NCBI GenBank assembly: GCA_963724665.1
Contig: CAVRVH010000008.1
Span: forward strand, 62,001 to 126,000
Source: DASUPK01 sp963724665
GTDB taxonomy: Bacteria > Actinomycetota > Thermoleophilia > Solirubrobacterales > 70-9
DNA length: 64,000 nucleotides
Direction of reading: 5' to 3'
Below are positions 8,531 through 17,229 of the stretch, one piece after another. The notes under the pieces are model-generated. The model did not search any database, was not told the DNA's origin, and saw nothing but the letters and a program-made list of their open reading frames with translations. The stretch's first letter is position 1; each line of letters begins with the position of its first letter. The translations under genes were made by a program, and so were the position numbers.

Positions 8531-9261
8531 CCCAGGATGTTGACCGCCCGGGCCACGACGAGGCCGACGGTGACGATCGCCGCGGTCCCCTGTACGCCCA
8601 TGAGCACCTTGGCCGTTTCGGTGATCGGCATCGTGTCGGTCGGGCTGAACGCCGTTGCGTTGGTCAGGGACGTGTAGAGGTAGTCGAGGAAGCTCGGCTG
8701 CCATTTGTCGCCCATAGGGGTGAACTTGGAGTCGTCCATCTGGGGGAACAGGAAGTCCGGCCACGGCCGGTCCTTCGCAAAGCGATCCAACGGGCCGCCG
8801 CGGTCGAGATCCCAGTACACGACGGAGAACAGCAGCACGTTGGTGACCCAGAGCACCACGCCCGAGCCGATCAGCGCATGTCCGCCGACGCTCCCACCAG
8901 TGACCAGGTAGTGCACGAGAAGGCCGAGGGAGACCAGGTAGGTCAGGGTCACGAGGCCCAGGATCGTCCACAGCAGGCCGCGCTGATGACGCCACCGCGA
9001 GTGTGAGATCCGCTTGGGCGCGACCACGATCAAGGTGAGGAGCAGAAGTCCCTCAACCACCGGGATCAGCCACTTCGGACCGATGACGAGCTTGTCGGAG
9101 AGCGTCAGATGAAGGGCGATCGCAATGGCCACGGCGAGCTGTGCCGGCCAGAGCGGATCTCCCTCTTTCACCCGCCTGTTCAGGCGGTGGAGCTCTCGCC
9201 GCAAATGACCGGGGAGATGCTCTGGATCAACCGGCGCGCTATGTGCGGTCGGATCGCCCAT
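8527..9261 (-). CDS. DUF1345-like multi-pass membrane protein
   Basis: Integral membrane protein of 244 residues from ATG 9261 (the frame is open to 9312). A charged N-terminal cytosolic part precedes about five to six hydrophobic helices. Conserved-looking segments are YWDLDRGGP, LFPQMDDSKFTPMG and the C-terminal DYLYTSLTNATAFSPTDTMP followed by a last helix ending ARAVNILG; this arrangement recurs in DUF1345-type actinobacterial membrane proteins and resembles a pore-loop region of two-helix channels. No transport substrate can be inferred. The stop codon lies inside the adjacent repeat. Confidence 0.7.
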   Translation of the reverse strand: MGDPTAHSAPVDPEHLPGHLRRELHRLNRRVKEGDPLWPAQLAVAIAIALHLTLSDKLVIGPKWLIPVVEGLLLLTLIVVAPKRISHSRWRHQRGLLWTILGLVTLTYLVSLGLLVHYLVTGGSVGGHALIGSGVVLWVTNVLLFSVVYWDLDRGGPLDRFAKDRPWPDFLFPQMDDSKFTPMGDKWQPSFLDYLYTSLTNATAFSPTDTMPITETAKVLMGVQGTAAIVTVGLVVARAVNILG

Positions 9262-9365
9262 CCGCCCGGAGTTCGCCCCTTTAGGCGCTCCTCCTGCCCT
9301 TGCGCGCTCCACCGTGCGGGCATAGGGTCGGTTTACAAGACACAGCAGCAGAGGAGGAGATTGAG

Positions 9366-9755
9366 ATGGGTGAGAACGCAGACGCCGTCAAGGAGCGTTG
9401 GGATGATTTCGCCAAAGGCGACTTGGACGGGGCTGTCTCGACGACCGACGAGAACGCCGAGATCAAGCTTCCCGAGACCCTGCCCTGGGGCGGTACCTAC
9501 AAGGGCCCCGAGGGGTTCAAGGAGATGATCCAGAAGTTCCTGTCGAACTTCGAGTCCGTCGACCCGAATCCCACTGCCTTCCTCGATGCCGACGACGGCG
9601 AAACCGTCGTGGTGGTCGTCGATGGCACTGGGAAGACGAAGTCCGGCAACGAGCTCGGTGGCCGCTCGGTCTGGCTCTACAAAGTCAGCGACGGCAAGCT
9701 CATGGGCGCGGAGTTCTTCGGTGACACCGCGGAGGCGCGTGATGCCGTGGGCTGA
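9366..9755 (+). CDS. SnoaL-like (NTF2-fold) small protein
   Basis: A 129-residue protein with the length and pattern of the SnoaL/NTF2-like fold: an N-terminal helix (AVKERWDDFAKGDLDGAVSTT), a strand rich in acidic residues, GTYKGPEGFKEMIQKF, then beta-strands including ETVVVVVDGTGKT and GGRSVWLYKVSDGKL. Start at ATG 9366 is supported by the purine-rich site GAGGAGGAG about 10 nt upstream. Fold-level call only; such proteins may be enzymes or ligand-binding scaffolds. Confidence 0.75.
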   Translation: MGENADAVKERWDDFAKGDLDGAVSTTDENAEIKLPETLPWGGTYKGPEGFKEMIQKFLSNFESVDPNPTAFLDADDGETVVVVVDGTGKTKSGNELGGRSVWLYKVSDGKLMGAEFFGDTAEARDAVG

Positions 9756-9761
9756 CGTGCC

Positions 9762-11207
9762 CTAAGGAACTCGGTGAATTTCAAAGAGGTTGGTGCCGAC
9801 GCCCTGCGCCGGTAGCCCGGCGGTGATCGCAACCAGGTCGCCGGGCTCGGCGATCCCCTGATCGCGGGCGAGCGTCGCGCAGTCGTCGAGCAGCTTGCGG
9901 ATCGAGGTCCAGTCCTCGGCCTGCACAGAGCTGATCCCGAAGAGGAGGTTCATCCGGCGGACGGTCTCCAGCCGCTGGGAGATGGCGAGCACCGGGACGC
10001 GGGGACGGTGGGCGCTGATCAGGCGCGCGGTGCGGCCGGAGGAGGTCGGGCAGACGATCGCCTTCAGGCCGAGTCGGTAGCAGGCGGCCACCGCGACCTG
10101 CGCGACGGTCTCCGCGATGTCGTGCTCGTGCTCCTCGACCCTCGTGAAGACCAACTCCCCGTATTTCAAATGCGGCTCGGTGACCCGCGCGATCCGGTCC
10201 ATGACCCGGACCGCCTCAACCGGATAGTCCCCGATCGCGGTTTCCTCGGAGAGCATGACCGCGTCGGTGCCGTCGTAGATCGCGTTGGCCACGTCGGTGA
10301 CCTCGGCCCTGGTTGGCCGCGAAGCCCGCACCATCGTCGCGAGCATCTGGGTTGCCGTGATCACCGGCTTGGAGGCCCGCCCGGCGAGTGTGATCAGGCG
10401 CTTCTGCGCCCCCGGGACCTCTTCGATCGGCAGCTCCACGCCGAGGTCGCCACGCGCGACCATGATCCCGCTGCCGGCAGCCTCGATGATCTCCTCGGCG
10501 CGTTCGGCGGCCTGCGGCTTCTCGATCTTGGCGATCAGCGGGATGTCGGCCTCGCGTTCACGCAGACGGGCCTCGACCTTCTCGAGGTCGGAGGGCCGGC
10601 GGACGAAGGAGACGGCCAGCAGGTCGATCCCGTTTTCGCAGGCGAAGTCGATCCAGGGCTGGTCGGAGGCCCCGGTCTCGGGCAGGTCGGCATCGGCGCC
10701 CGGAAGGTTCACGCCCTGGTGGGAGCTGACGGCGCCGCCGGCCTCGATCTCGCAGGTCACCTGCCCACCCTTGATCGAGATCACCTTCAGCCGGACGCGG
10801 CCGTCGGCGAGGAAGACAGGGTCACCCTCGTGAACCGCCTTGGCGAAGCCGTCCCACTGGACGGTGAGGAGATCGGCGTTTCCCGGCGTGCCGTTGATCT
10901 CCCCTCGCAGGACCACGTTCGAGCCCGAGTGGAGGACGGCCACGTCGTCCTCCAGGTCGCCGAGCCGCAGCTTGGGTCCGGGAAGGTCCCCGAGGATCCC
11001 GACCTCGCGGCCGACCTCCTCGCTGATCGCGCGGATCCGGCGCACGTTCTCGGCCTGCTCCTCAGGGGTCCCGTGCGCGAAGTTGAGCCGGAAGACGTCG
11101 ACGCCGGCATCGAACAGCTCGCGAAGCACCTCGGGGGAGCTGCTCGCCGGCCCGACGGTGGCGACGATCTTGGTGCGGCGGGCCGTGCCCTGTCCGGAGG
11201 AGGGCAT
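9762..11207 (-). CDS. pyk: Pyruvate kinase
   Basis: Last step of glycolysis: phosphoenolpyruvate + ADP to pyruvate + ATP. 481 residues, normal length. Visible are TKIVATVGPAS (13-23), FRLNFAHG with the substrate Arg40 and Asn42, GDLPGPKLRLG (73-83), the catalytic Lys227 in PLIAKIEKP, and the metal site VARGDLGVELP (250-260). The C-terminal allosteric domain ends GVGTNLFEIHRV. Its ATG overlaps the TAA of the upstream P-type ATPase gene (TAATG), so the two are probably translationally coupled. Confidence 0.97.
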   Translation of the reverse strand: MPSSGQGTARRTKIVATVGPASSSPEVLRELFDAGVDVFRLNFAHGTPEEQAENVRRIRAISEEVGREVGILGDLPGPKLRLGDLEDDVAVLHSGSNVVLRGEINGTPGNADLLTVQWDGFAKAVHEGDPVFLADGRVRLKVISIKGGQVTCEIEAGGAVSSHQGVNLPGADADLPETGASDQPWIDFACENGIDLLAVSFVRRPSDLEKVEARLREREADIPLIAKIEKPQAAERAEEIIEAAGSGIMVARGDLGVELPIEEVPGAQKRLITLAGRASKPVITATQMLATMVRASRPTRAEVTDVANAIYDGTDAVMLSEETAIGDYPVEAVRVMDRIARVTEPHLKYGELVFTRVEEHEHDIAETVAQVAVAACYRLGLKAIVCPTSSGRTARLISAHRPRVPVLAISQRLETVRRMNLLFGISSVQAEDWTSIRKLLDDCATLARDQGIAEPGDLVAITAGLPAQGVGTNLFEIHRVP

Positions 11208-13684
11208 TACGACTGCCCCGAGGTGCGCGTGCGGGGGACAGGTGTCGGTGCGGGCAGCGTCAAAGGCTCGGTGACGGGCCCGGTCGGCGCCTCATCGGGT
11301 GGCGGCGGTCTGTCCTCCAGGTTCTCGATCATCGGGATGCGCCAGACGACGCTCGCCAGCACCAACCCCGCCGCCGCCGAGAGCAGGGCGATGAAGAGCT
11401 GGCCACCGCCCATGCGGGTGAGGTCGAAGAAGTCACGAACGGGCTGGACCGCGAGGATCAGCGCGTAGAGCGCGCCGAGCGCCGCGACCAGCGCGAGCAT
11501 GTAGCTCTGGATCGCAATGTGCTCGCGGCCGGGGCCGCGCTCGAGCAGCAGGATGAAGCAGAGTCCGAGTACCACCAGCGTCGTCGTCGCCGCAGTGCGC
11601 CCGGCTTCGAGCGAGCCCCCGAAAACGGTGTCGACCAGGAAGAAGCTCGCGAGCGACGCGGCGGCGATCGCCAGGCCGGCCGGCACCGCGAAGGCGGCGA
11701 GCGCTCGCAGCAGGCGCCCCCTATATAGGGGCCCGTCGCTCGGCGCCAGTGCGAGCACGAAGGAGGGGATCCCGATCGTCAGGAAGGCGGCGACCGTGAG
11801 CTGCCTCGGTAGGAAGGGGAAGGCCCAGCCCGGGATGGCCACCAGCACGATCAGGGCCGCGGCGTAGATCGTCTTCGTCACGTAGAGCCGGCCGAGGCGG
11901 TGGATGTTCCGCGCGATCCGTCGCCCCTCGGTGATCGCCCGCGGCAGCCGCGAGAACTGATCCTTGAGCAGCACGATGTCCGCGATCCCCTTGGTGATCT
12001 GGCTTCCGGATCCCATCGCTACCGCCATCCTCGCGCGCTTAAGAGCAGGGACGTCGTTGACCCCGTCGCCGATCATCGCGACGAAGCGCCCGCGCTCGGC
12101 CAGCGCGGAGACCAGGGCCTTCTTCTGCTCGGGTCGGATCCGGCAGAAGATCGTGTTCTCCTCCGCGATCCGCGCGAGGGATGCGTGGTCCTCGGGCAGG
12201 TCGTCACCGGTGACGACGCCCGCCCCCGCCGGGATGCCGACAGCGGAGGCGACTGCGGTGACCGTCTGGGGCGCGTCGCCGGAGATCAGCTTCAGGTCCA
12301 TCTCCCGCTCGCGCATGTACTTGATCGTCTCGCGGGCGTCGGGCCGCAGCGTCTCCTCCAGCACGACCAGAGCGAGGGGGCTGACGGCGGGCGGCGGGTC
12401 CGAATACGGGTTGTCGGGCAGCCCGCCAGACGCCCGGCCGAAGGCGACAACGCGGCGCCCGGCCCGAGTGTTCTGCTCGAGGCTGCGCTGGAGCGGCACG
12501 GGCAGCGCGAGCGAGCCACGGGACATCAGGACGTCTGGCGCCCCGAGCACGTAGGTCTCGCCACGCCCGAAGCTGAGCCCGCTCCATTTCCACTCCGACG
12601 AGAAGGGCACCTCGGCCCGGACCCGCTCTCCCGATGCCGGGTAGTTCTCGGCGACCGCCTCGAGGGTCCGGTTGCGCTCGCCGGAGCTGGCGGCGAACCG
12701 GGCCAGCGCCTGCTGGGCCCTACTGGCCTCGGATGGGTCGGCGACGTCGACCGAGACCAGCTCGAGCTCCCCGCTGGTCAGCGTCCCGGTCTTGTCGACG
12801 CAGATCGTGTCCACGGCCGCCAGGGCCTCGGTGGCGCTCATCTGCTGGACCAGCGTGTCGAGCTTTGCGAGCCGGATTGCCGCGACCGCGAGGGTGACGC
12901 TCATCAGCAGCACGAGTCCCTCGGGGATCAGCGTGATGAGCCCGGCCGTGGCAGTCTGGGCGGCGTCGTGAAGCGGGGTGCTCCGGGCCTGCAGGGCGAA
13001 GATCAGGACGACGGCCAGCGGGATCATCAGCCAGGTGCTCGCCTTCAGCACGAGGTTCACCTCGTCCTGGAGTGGGGAGGGGGGATGGCGGAAGGTGCGG
13101 GCCTCGCCCGCGACCTTCTCGGCGTAGCTGTCCTCCCGCACCGCGTCGACCTCGTAGTAGCCCGACCCGTTGATGCAGAAAGCGCCCGAGAGCGCGCGCT
13201 GCCCGACCCGCTTGCGAACGCCGTCGGCCTCGCCTGTGAGCACCGACTCGTCGACGGTGAGGCCTCGGCTCTCCGTGACCTCGCCGTCGGCAACGAGCTG
13301 GTCACCCGGCTCCACCCGGATCCAGTCTCCGGGGACGATCTCCTCGGCTCGCAGCTCGTCCAGCTCGCCATCGCGGACGACCTTCGCGTGCGGCGCCACC
13401 AGCAGCGCCAGGCTTTCGAGCGTCTCCTTCGCCTTCAGCTCCTGGCGGATCCCGATGTAGCTGTTGATCACGGCGATGAAGCCAAAGAGCGCGTCGGCGA
13501 ACAGCCCGAGCGCGAGCATGACCACGAAGAACACCCCGATGATCAGGTTGAAGAGGGTGAAGACGTTCCCGGCGACGATGCTCGCCACCGAGCGGCTCGT
13601 CCGATCCTCGATCGGCCCGAGCTTGCGCAACCGCTTGGCGGCCTCCTGGCTGGACAGCCCCCCGGGATGACGCTGGTCGCTCAC
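11207..13684 (-). CDS. Cation-transporting P-type ATPase (CtpE-like)
   Basis: Polytopic ATP-driven cation pump, 825 residues from GTG 13684. Hallmarks: actuator loop VLTGEAD (TGE at 150-152), membrane motif LIPEGLVLL (254-257) in place of the CPC of heavy-metal pumps, phosphorylation site ICVDKTGTLTSGE with Asp297, and hinge MIGDGVNDVPALKRA. The PEGL motif and overall layout resemble mycobacterial CtpE, linked to calcium uptake; substrate remains inference. About eight to ten hydrophobic helices. The frame is open to 13789, but the GTG at 13684 is preceded by AACAAT with 6-nt spacing and avoids overlap with the toxin gene. Followed by overlapping pyk. Confidence 0.92.
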   Translation of the reverse strand: MSDQRHPGGLSSQEAAKRLRKLGPIEDRTSRSVASIVAGNVFTLFNLIIGVFFVVMLALGLFADALFGFIAVINSYIGIRQELKAKETLESLALLVAPHAKVVRDGELDELRAEEIVPGDWIRVEPGDQLVADGEVTESRGLTVDESVLTGEADGVRKRVGQRALSGAFCINGSGYYEVDAVREDSYAEKVAGEARTFRHPPSPLQDEVNLVLKASTWLMIPLAVVLIFALQARSTPLHDAAQTATAGLITLIPEGLVLLMSVTLAVAAIRLAKLDTLVQQMSATEALAAVDTICVDKTGTLTSGELELVSVDVADPSEASRAQQALARFAASSGERNRTLEAVAENYPASGERVRAEVPFSSEWKWSGLSFGRGETYVLGAPDVLMSRGSLALPVPLQRSLEQNTRAGRRVVAFGRASGGLPDNPYSDPPPAVSPLALVVLEETLRPDARETIKYMREREMDLKLISGDAPQTVTAVASAVGIPAGAGVVTGDDLPEDHASLARIAEENTIFCRIRPEQKKALVSALAERGRFVAMIGDGVNDVPALKRARMAVAMGSGSQITKGIADIVLLKDQFSRLPRAITEGRRIARNIHRLGRLYVTKTIYAAALIVLVAIPGWAFPFLPRQLTVAAFLTIGIPSFVLALAPSDGPLYRGRLLRALAAFAVPAGLAIAAASLASFFLVDTVFGGSLEAGRTAATTTLVVLGLCFILLLERGPGREHIAIQSYMLALVAALGALYALILAVQPVRDFFDLTRMGGGQLFIALLSAAAGLVLASVVWRIPMIENLEDRPPPPDEAPTGPVTEPLTLPAPTPVPRTRTSGQS

Positions 13685-13694
13685 TGCCGCATTG

Positions 13695-14207
13695 TTAGCG
13701 AAGCGGCGCTTCCCAGAACCAGTCCTCAAATGAGCGAACGGTCCCGCGGCGCAGCCGGCGCCTCCCGAAGTACGCCAGCTCCTCGCCATCGCCGACCGCG
13801 CTGCGCGCCGCCACGCCCGGCAATCCCGCCTCCTTAGCGCGCAATCCGATCGGCTGGCAGCGGCTGTGGGGGACGATCCGGCGGCGCCCGTCCCGCGGGT
13901 AAGTGGTTGGCAGGCCCGCGTCCCGACATCCGGCGTCGGTGACGACGTTCAGATAGCGATCTTCGGGGACCGTCGCCCTGGCGAGCACGGGGCCCGCTTC
14001 GGGTCGCAGATCTTCGGGCCCGTAGGGCTGCCGCTCCAGTCGCCGGTAGACATTGGCACGGGCCACCGAGACGCTTTGGCAGAGGTAGACGACCGGAAAC
14101 GACTCGGGTGGGTTCCAGCGGCCGCCACGCTCCGCGGCGTAGCGCCCGTCGAGGGGATCGTCCCAATCCGGGTCAGCTACCCGCAGGTACGGCCCGCCCC
14201 TGCGGAT
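13695..14207 (-). CDS. RES-domain toxin, start codon unclear
   Basis: RES-family toxin; characterised relatives degrade or modify NAD+. Residue runs typical of the family: GGPYLRVADPDWDDPLDG, GGRWNPPESFPVVYL, VARANVYRRLERQPYGPEDL, VVTDAGCRDAGLPTTYP and the C-terminal SAVGDGEELAYFGRR. The domain clearly begins upstream of the first GTG (14066), yet no ATG, GTG or TTG exists in frame before it. An ATC at 14207-14205 sits 6 nt after GGAG and would give 170 residues; start set there tentatively. It overlaps the antitoxin gene end by about 35 nt, the usual order in RES-Xre modules. A sequence error near the start is an alternative. Confidence 0.72.
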   Translation of the reverse strand: MRRGGPYLRVADPDWDDPLDGRYAAERGGRWNPPESFPVVYLCQSVSVARANVYRRLERQPYGPEDLRPEAGPVLARATVPEDRYLNVVTDAGCRDAGLPTTYPRDGRRRIVPHSRCQPIGLRAKEAGLPGVAARSAVGDGEELAYFGRRRLRRGTVRSFEDWFWEAPLR

Positions 14208-14553
14208 GGTGGTCTCCGACCGACGCCGCCCAGTCGAACGACCGGCGAACCTCGGCCTGCAGCTCGTCCTGGCGGTCGCGCTCGATCATCTCGAGCATCG
14301 AAAGCCCGCCGTACGCCTTGGCGGGCCGGCGTGCGATACCCGGGATCCGCTCCGGCTTGAGCTGGTGATGCAGCAGGTCGCAGATCGCCGCAACGGTCGC
14401 CAGCTTCGCCATCCGGTTCGACGGGACCCCGCGCTCGCGCCACTGACCCACCGCCTGGCGGCTGACGCCGAAGAGGCGCCCCAGCTCCGTCTCCGAGAGC
14501 TCGAAGGTCTCGGAGACCGGATCGAGGAGAGTGGGGGTGAGAACTGGGCTCAT
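14173..14553 (-). CDS. Xre/MbcA/ParS-type antitoxin
   Basis: A 126-residue antitoxin partner of the RES toxin. The N-terminal half is a helix-turn-helix, LSETELGRLFGVSRQAVGQWRERG (about residues 19-42), followed by a helical RES-binding part with GGLSMLEMIERDRQDEL. It should neutralise the toxin and repress the operon. A direct repeat of CGCAAGC lies just upstream beside the -10 element. In mycobacterial MbcTA and Pseudomonas relatives the antitoxin also precedes the toxin. Confidence 0.85.
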   Translation of the reverse strand: MSPVLTPTLLDPVSETFELSETELGRLFGVSRQAVGQWRERGVPSNRMAKLATVAAICDLLHHQLKPERIPGIARRPAKAYGGLSMLEMIERDRQDELQAEVRRSFDWAASVGDHHPQGRAVPAGS

Positions 14554-14562
14554 CGCCAGTTC

Positions 14563-14587
14563 ATCCTAGCGCAAGCATTTCGCAAGC
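14563..14587 (-). promoter_or_regulatory. Antitoxin promoter with direct-repeat operator
   Basis: Minus-strand TAGGAT (14563-14568) lies 9 nt before the antitoxin ATG. Immediately upstream, CGCAAGC occurs at 14570-14576 and again at 14581-14587, an 11-bp period or one helical turn, suiting cooperative binding by the HTH antitoxin. Confidence 0.45.
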
Positions 14588-14682
14588 TACGCCCCGAATC
14601 TCATCAATAGTGAGGAACAGGACTTCTGTCCAGGGCGCCCGTTTGGGGTTGATTGGCGCTCGCGTGAGCCGAGTCAACCTAC

Positions 14683-15789
14683 GTGTCGGTGCTGATCAGG
14701 AAGATCACGCTGGCCGCCTTGATGGCGGCGATCGTCGGAGGGACGCTTGCCCTGCCGGCAGGTTCGGCTGCGAGCCCGGTGGCGCACGCAAGCAAGTGCA
14801 AGAAGAAGCACAAGCGCTCGGCCCAGTCGGCCAAGAAGAAGAAGAAGAAGTGCGGGGGCGGCGCCGGCCAAAGCGGCAGCGCGCTCCCCGGCCAGGCAAC
14901 GCACCCGAGCACTTCACCGGGCGCCGGGGTCAGCGGCGTCAGTCTCGCCGTCAGTCCGGTCCTGGCCGGGACCGGCACCACGGGCCTGGTCACGATCAGC
15001 GACGCCGCGCCGAGCGCGGGCCAAGCCGTCACCCTGCAGAGCAGCGATCCGAGTCGCGTGACGGTCCCTGGGAGTGTCGTCGTCGCAGGCGGACAGACCA
15101 CCGCGAACTTCTCCGTTGGCACCACGGCGGGATCCAACGTCAACGTCACCATCACGGCCGCGATCGGCACCAGCACCGCCAACACGCAGCTCAATGTGGT
15201 TTCCACCCCCAGCGTCCAGTCCCTCTCACTGGCGAGACAGTGCTTCACGCCCGGGAGCTTCTCGGGCAGCCGAGTCACCCTCGATGTCACCGTGCCCGTT
15301 GACACCGTCGTCGGGCTCTCGAGCGATGATCCCGGCGCCCTGGACGTCTCGCCCGGATCCGCCACCGTCCCGGCCGGATCGAGGACCGGCTACTTCGGGG
15401 TGACCGCCGGCAGCGCGAATCCGCTCGTGACGGTGACCGCGACCCTCGGTTCGTCCTCCGCGGGGGATACCGCCTCGGTCAACGGGTCGAGCACGGTGCC
15501 CACGCTCACGGGCGTCACGGTGCAGCCCAGCACTATCCCCGTCGGTACCCAATCGACCGGCACAGTGACGCTCGACTGCGAACCTGGGCCGGGCGGGGCG
15601 CTGGTCGACCTCTCGTCCGACCAGGCCGGCGTGGCCGCGCCCAGTCAGTCAACCGTGCTCGTGCCGGCGGGCCAACTGAGCGCCCCCTTCACCGTCAACA
15701 CCTCATCGATCGGCGATGCCAACATCATTGCCACCTTCGGCGCGACCACCCTGCAGGCGCCGGTCACCGTCATCCCTATCGACACCTAA
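14683..15789 (+). CDS. Secreted repetitive beta-domain protein with Lys-rich Cys segment
   Basis: Exported protein of 368 residues. A signal peptide (KITLAALMAAIVGGTLALPAG) is followed at about residues 38-61 by KCKKKHKRSAQSAKKKKKKC, a Lys-rich stretch bounded by two Cys. After a Gly/Ser/Pro linker come three repeats of about 90 residues with Ig-like patterns (SPVLAGTGTTGLVTIS, GSRVTLDVTVPVDTVVGLSS, PVGTQSTGTVTLDCE). GTG 14683 is the start that suits the signal peptide. Similar Lys-rich segments occur in three other secreted proteins in this window. Cell-surface role inferred; no enzyme motif. Confidence 0.7.
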   Translation: MSVLIRKITLAALMAAIVGGTLALPAGSAASPVAHASKCKKKHKRSAQSAKKKKKKCGGGAGQSGSALPGQATHPSTSPGAGVSGVSLAVSPVLAGTGTTGLVTISDAAPSAGQAVTLQSSDPSRVTVPGSVVVAGGQTTANFSVGTTAGSNVNVTITAAIGTSTANTQLNVVSTPSVQSLSLARQCFTPGSFSGSRVTLDVTVPVDTVVGLSSDDPGALDVSPGSATVPAGSRTGYFGVTAGSANPLVTVTATLGSSSAGDTASVNGSSTVPTLTGVTVQPSTIPVGTQSTGTVTLDCEPGPGGALVDLSSDQAGVAAPSQSTVLVPAGQLSAPFTVNTSSIGDANIIATFGATTLQAPVTVIPIDT

Positions 15790-15797
15790 GACGGCGG

Positions 15798-15983
15798 CTA
15801 GGCCGCGTCGGTGAGCCGCTCGCGCCAGTAGTCGACCGACGCCTCCTGCTCGAGGCGCAGCCGCCGCGCTTCCAGGGCCTCCTCATACAGGCCCGCCTTC
15901 TCGCGCTCATGCTCGATCTCGCGGTAGCGCTCCAGCAGATGCTGTGCCTGCTGCGCGCGGTATTCGATCTGCTCGGGCGTCAT
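15798..15983 (-). CDS. Small helical Glu/Arg-rich protein
   Basis: A 61-residue, highly charged protein predicted to be almost entirely helical or coiled-coil (QAQHLLERYREIEHEREKAG). ATG start, no signal peptide, no Cys. It converges on the secreted-protein gene with an 8-bp gap. It lacks the c-di-GMP-binding repeat of RsiG anti-sigma factors, which I checked because of its size. Function unknown. Confidence 0.5.
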   Translation of the reverse strand: MTPEQIEYRAQQAQHLLERYREIEHEREKAGLYEEALEARRLRLEQEASVDYWRERLTDAA

Positions 15984-16057
15984 GCCCCTCTATTCGGCTT
16001 CCCGCCCCCTGCACTTCACCCCAGAAAACACGATGAATCACTAGGGTTGCGATCCAC

Positions 16058-17134
16058 ATGGGTTTGAAGCTTGGACTCAACCTCGGCTACTGGGGCATCG
16101 GTCCCCAGGGAGACGAGGCGACCGACATCGTGCTGGCCGCGGAGCGTGCGGGCTTCGATTCGGTCTGGGCTGCGGAGTCCTACGGCTCCGACGCGGTCAG
16201 CGTGCTCGCCTATCTGGCCGCGAAGACCGAGACCATCCAGCTTGGCGCGGCGATCCTCCAGGTCCCCGCTCGTCAGCCCGCGGCCGCCGCGATGGCCGGG
16301 ATCACGATCGACGCCCTCTCCGGCGGGCGCTTCATCTTCGGCTTCGGGCCATCGGGCCCGCAGGTCTCCGAGGGCTGGTACGGCGTGCCCTACGAGAAGC
16401 CCTGGGGCCGCACCCGCGAGTACGTCGAGATCGTCAAGCAGGTCGTCGCCCGCGATGGCCGCCTCGAGTACGAGGGCAAGCACTTCAAGCTGCCGCTCGC
16501 CGAGGGCGAGGGAGTCACCGGCCAGGGCAAGGCGCTCAAGCTCAACGTCCACCCGATCCGCAACGAGATCCCCATCTACCTCGGCGCGATCGGCCGCAAG
16601 TCCGTCGAGCTGGCCGCGGAGGTCGCCGACGGGTGGATACCGATCTTCTTCTCCGTCGACAAGTGGGAGGACGCCTGGGGCGAGCACATCGAGGCCGGCC
16701 TGAGCAAGAGCGGGCGTAGCCGGGAGGACTTCGCGGTCTCGCCATCCGTGCAGGTGGCGATCGATGGCGACCTCGACGCCGCCCGTGGCCTGGTCAAGGC
16801 CGGGCTGCTCCTCTACCTCGGCGGCATGGGCTCCAAGAAGACCAACTTCTACGCCGACCTGACCCGGCGCTTCGGCTTCGCCGAGGTGGCTGATGAGGTC
16901 CAGTCCCTCTACCTGGAGGGCAAGCGCGAGGAGGCCTACGCCGCGATCCCGGACGAGCTGGTGGACGCCACGGCCATGATCGGCACGGAGGACGAGGTGG
17001 CCGAGCGCGTGAAGCGCTTCGCGGACGCCGGCGTCGACCGCATGATCGTTTCGCCGATGCATGGCAACCCCGACGAGAACGTGCGCTGCCTCGAGAAGCT
17101 CGCCGGCATGGTGGGCGCCGGCGCCCCGGCTTAG
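16058..17134 (+). CDS. LLM-class F420-dependent oxidoreductase
   Basis: Luciferase-like monooxygenase family protein of 358 residues, of the F420-dependent methylene-H4MPT reductase-like type common in actinobacteria. Characteristic segments: KLGLNLGYWG at the N-terminus, ERAGFDSVWAAES, QLGAAILQVPARQP, DALSGGRFIFGFG and AEVADGWIPIFFS. It probably transfers hydride between F420H2 and an unknown substrate. TAGGGT lies 10 nt before the ATG. The TAG stop is also the first bases of a dispersed repeat. A second LLM enzyme (29688-30620) has a different sequence class. Confidence 0.88.
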   Translation: MGLKLGLNLGYWGIGPQGDEATDIVLAAERAGFDSVWAAESYGSDAVSVLAYLAAKTETIQLGAAILQVPARQPAAAAMAGITIDALSGGRFIFGFGPSGPQVSEGWYGVPYEKPWGRTREYVEIVKQVVARDGRLEYEGKHFKLPLAEGEGVTGQGKALKLNVHPIRNEIPIYLGAIGRKSVELAAEVADGWIPIFFSVDKWEDAWGEHIEAGLSKSGRSREDFAVSPSVQVAIDGDLDAARGLVKAGLLLYLGGMGSKKTNFYADLTRRFGFAEVADEVQSLYLEGKREEAYAAIPDELVDATAMIGTEDEVAERVKRFADAGVDRMIVSPMHGNPDENVRCLEKLAGMVGAGAPA

Positions 17135-17229
17135 CGGCCACCAGGCCGCTGTACTTTGGAGCGTAGGGCGAAGCCCGTAGCGACTTACGATGGGCGGCCG
17201 CTCGTGGCCGCGATCTGATGGCGAAGCCG
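17131..17229 (+). repeat. Dispersed structured repeat, copy B (contains a start codon)
   Basis: Same element as copies A, C and D. It begins TTAGCGGCCACCAGGCCGCT at the stop codon of the LLM gene, contains GGGCGAAGCCCGTAGCGACTT and GCGGCCGCTCGTGGCCGCG, and ends CTGATGGCGAAGCCG. That final ATG at 17218 is the apparent start of the next gene. Confidence 0.75.

Noticed and set aside
11900..13837. Plus-strand open frame of 645 codons
   Set aside because: Shadow of the P-type ATPase on the opposite strand, where all catalytic motifs are found.
15798..15983. RsiG-like c-di-GMP-dependent anti-sigma factor
   Set aside because: Right size and helical, but the E-x3-S-x2-R-x3-Q-x3-D motif is absent.
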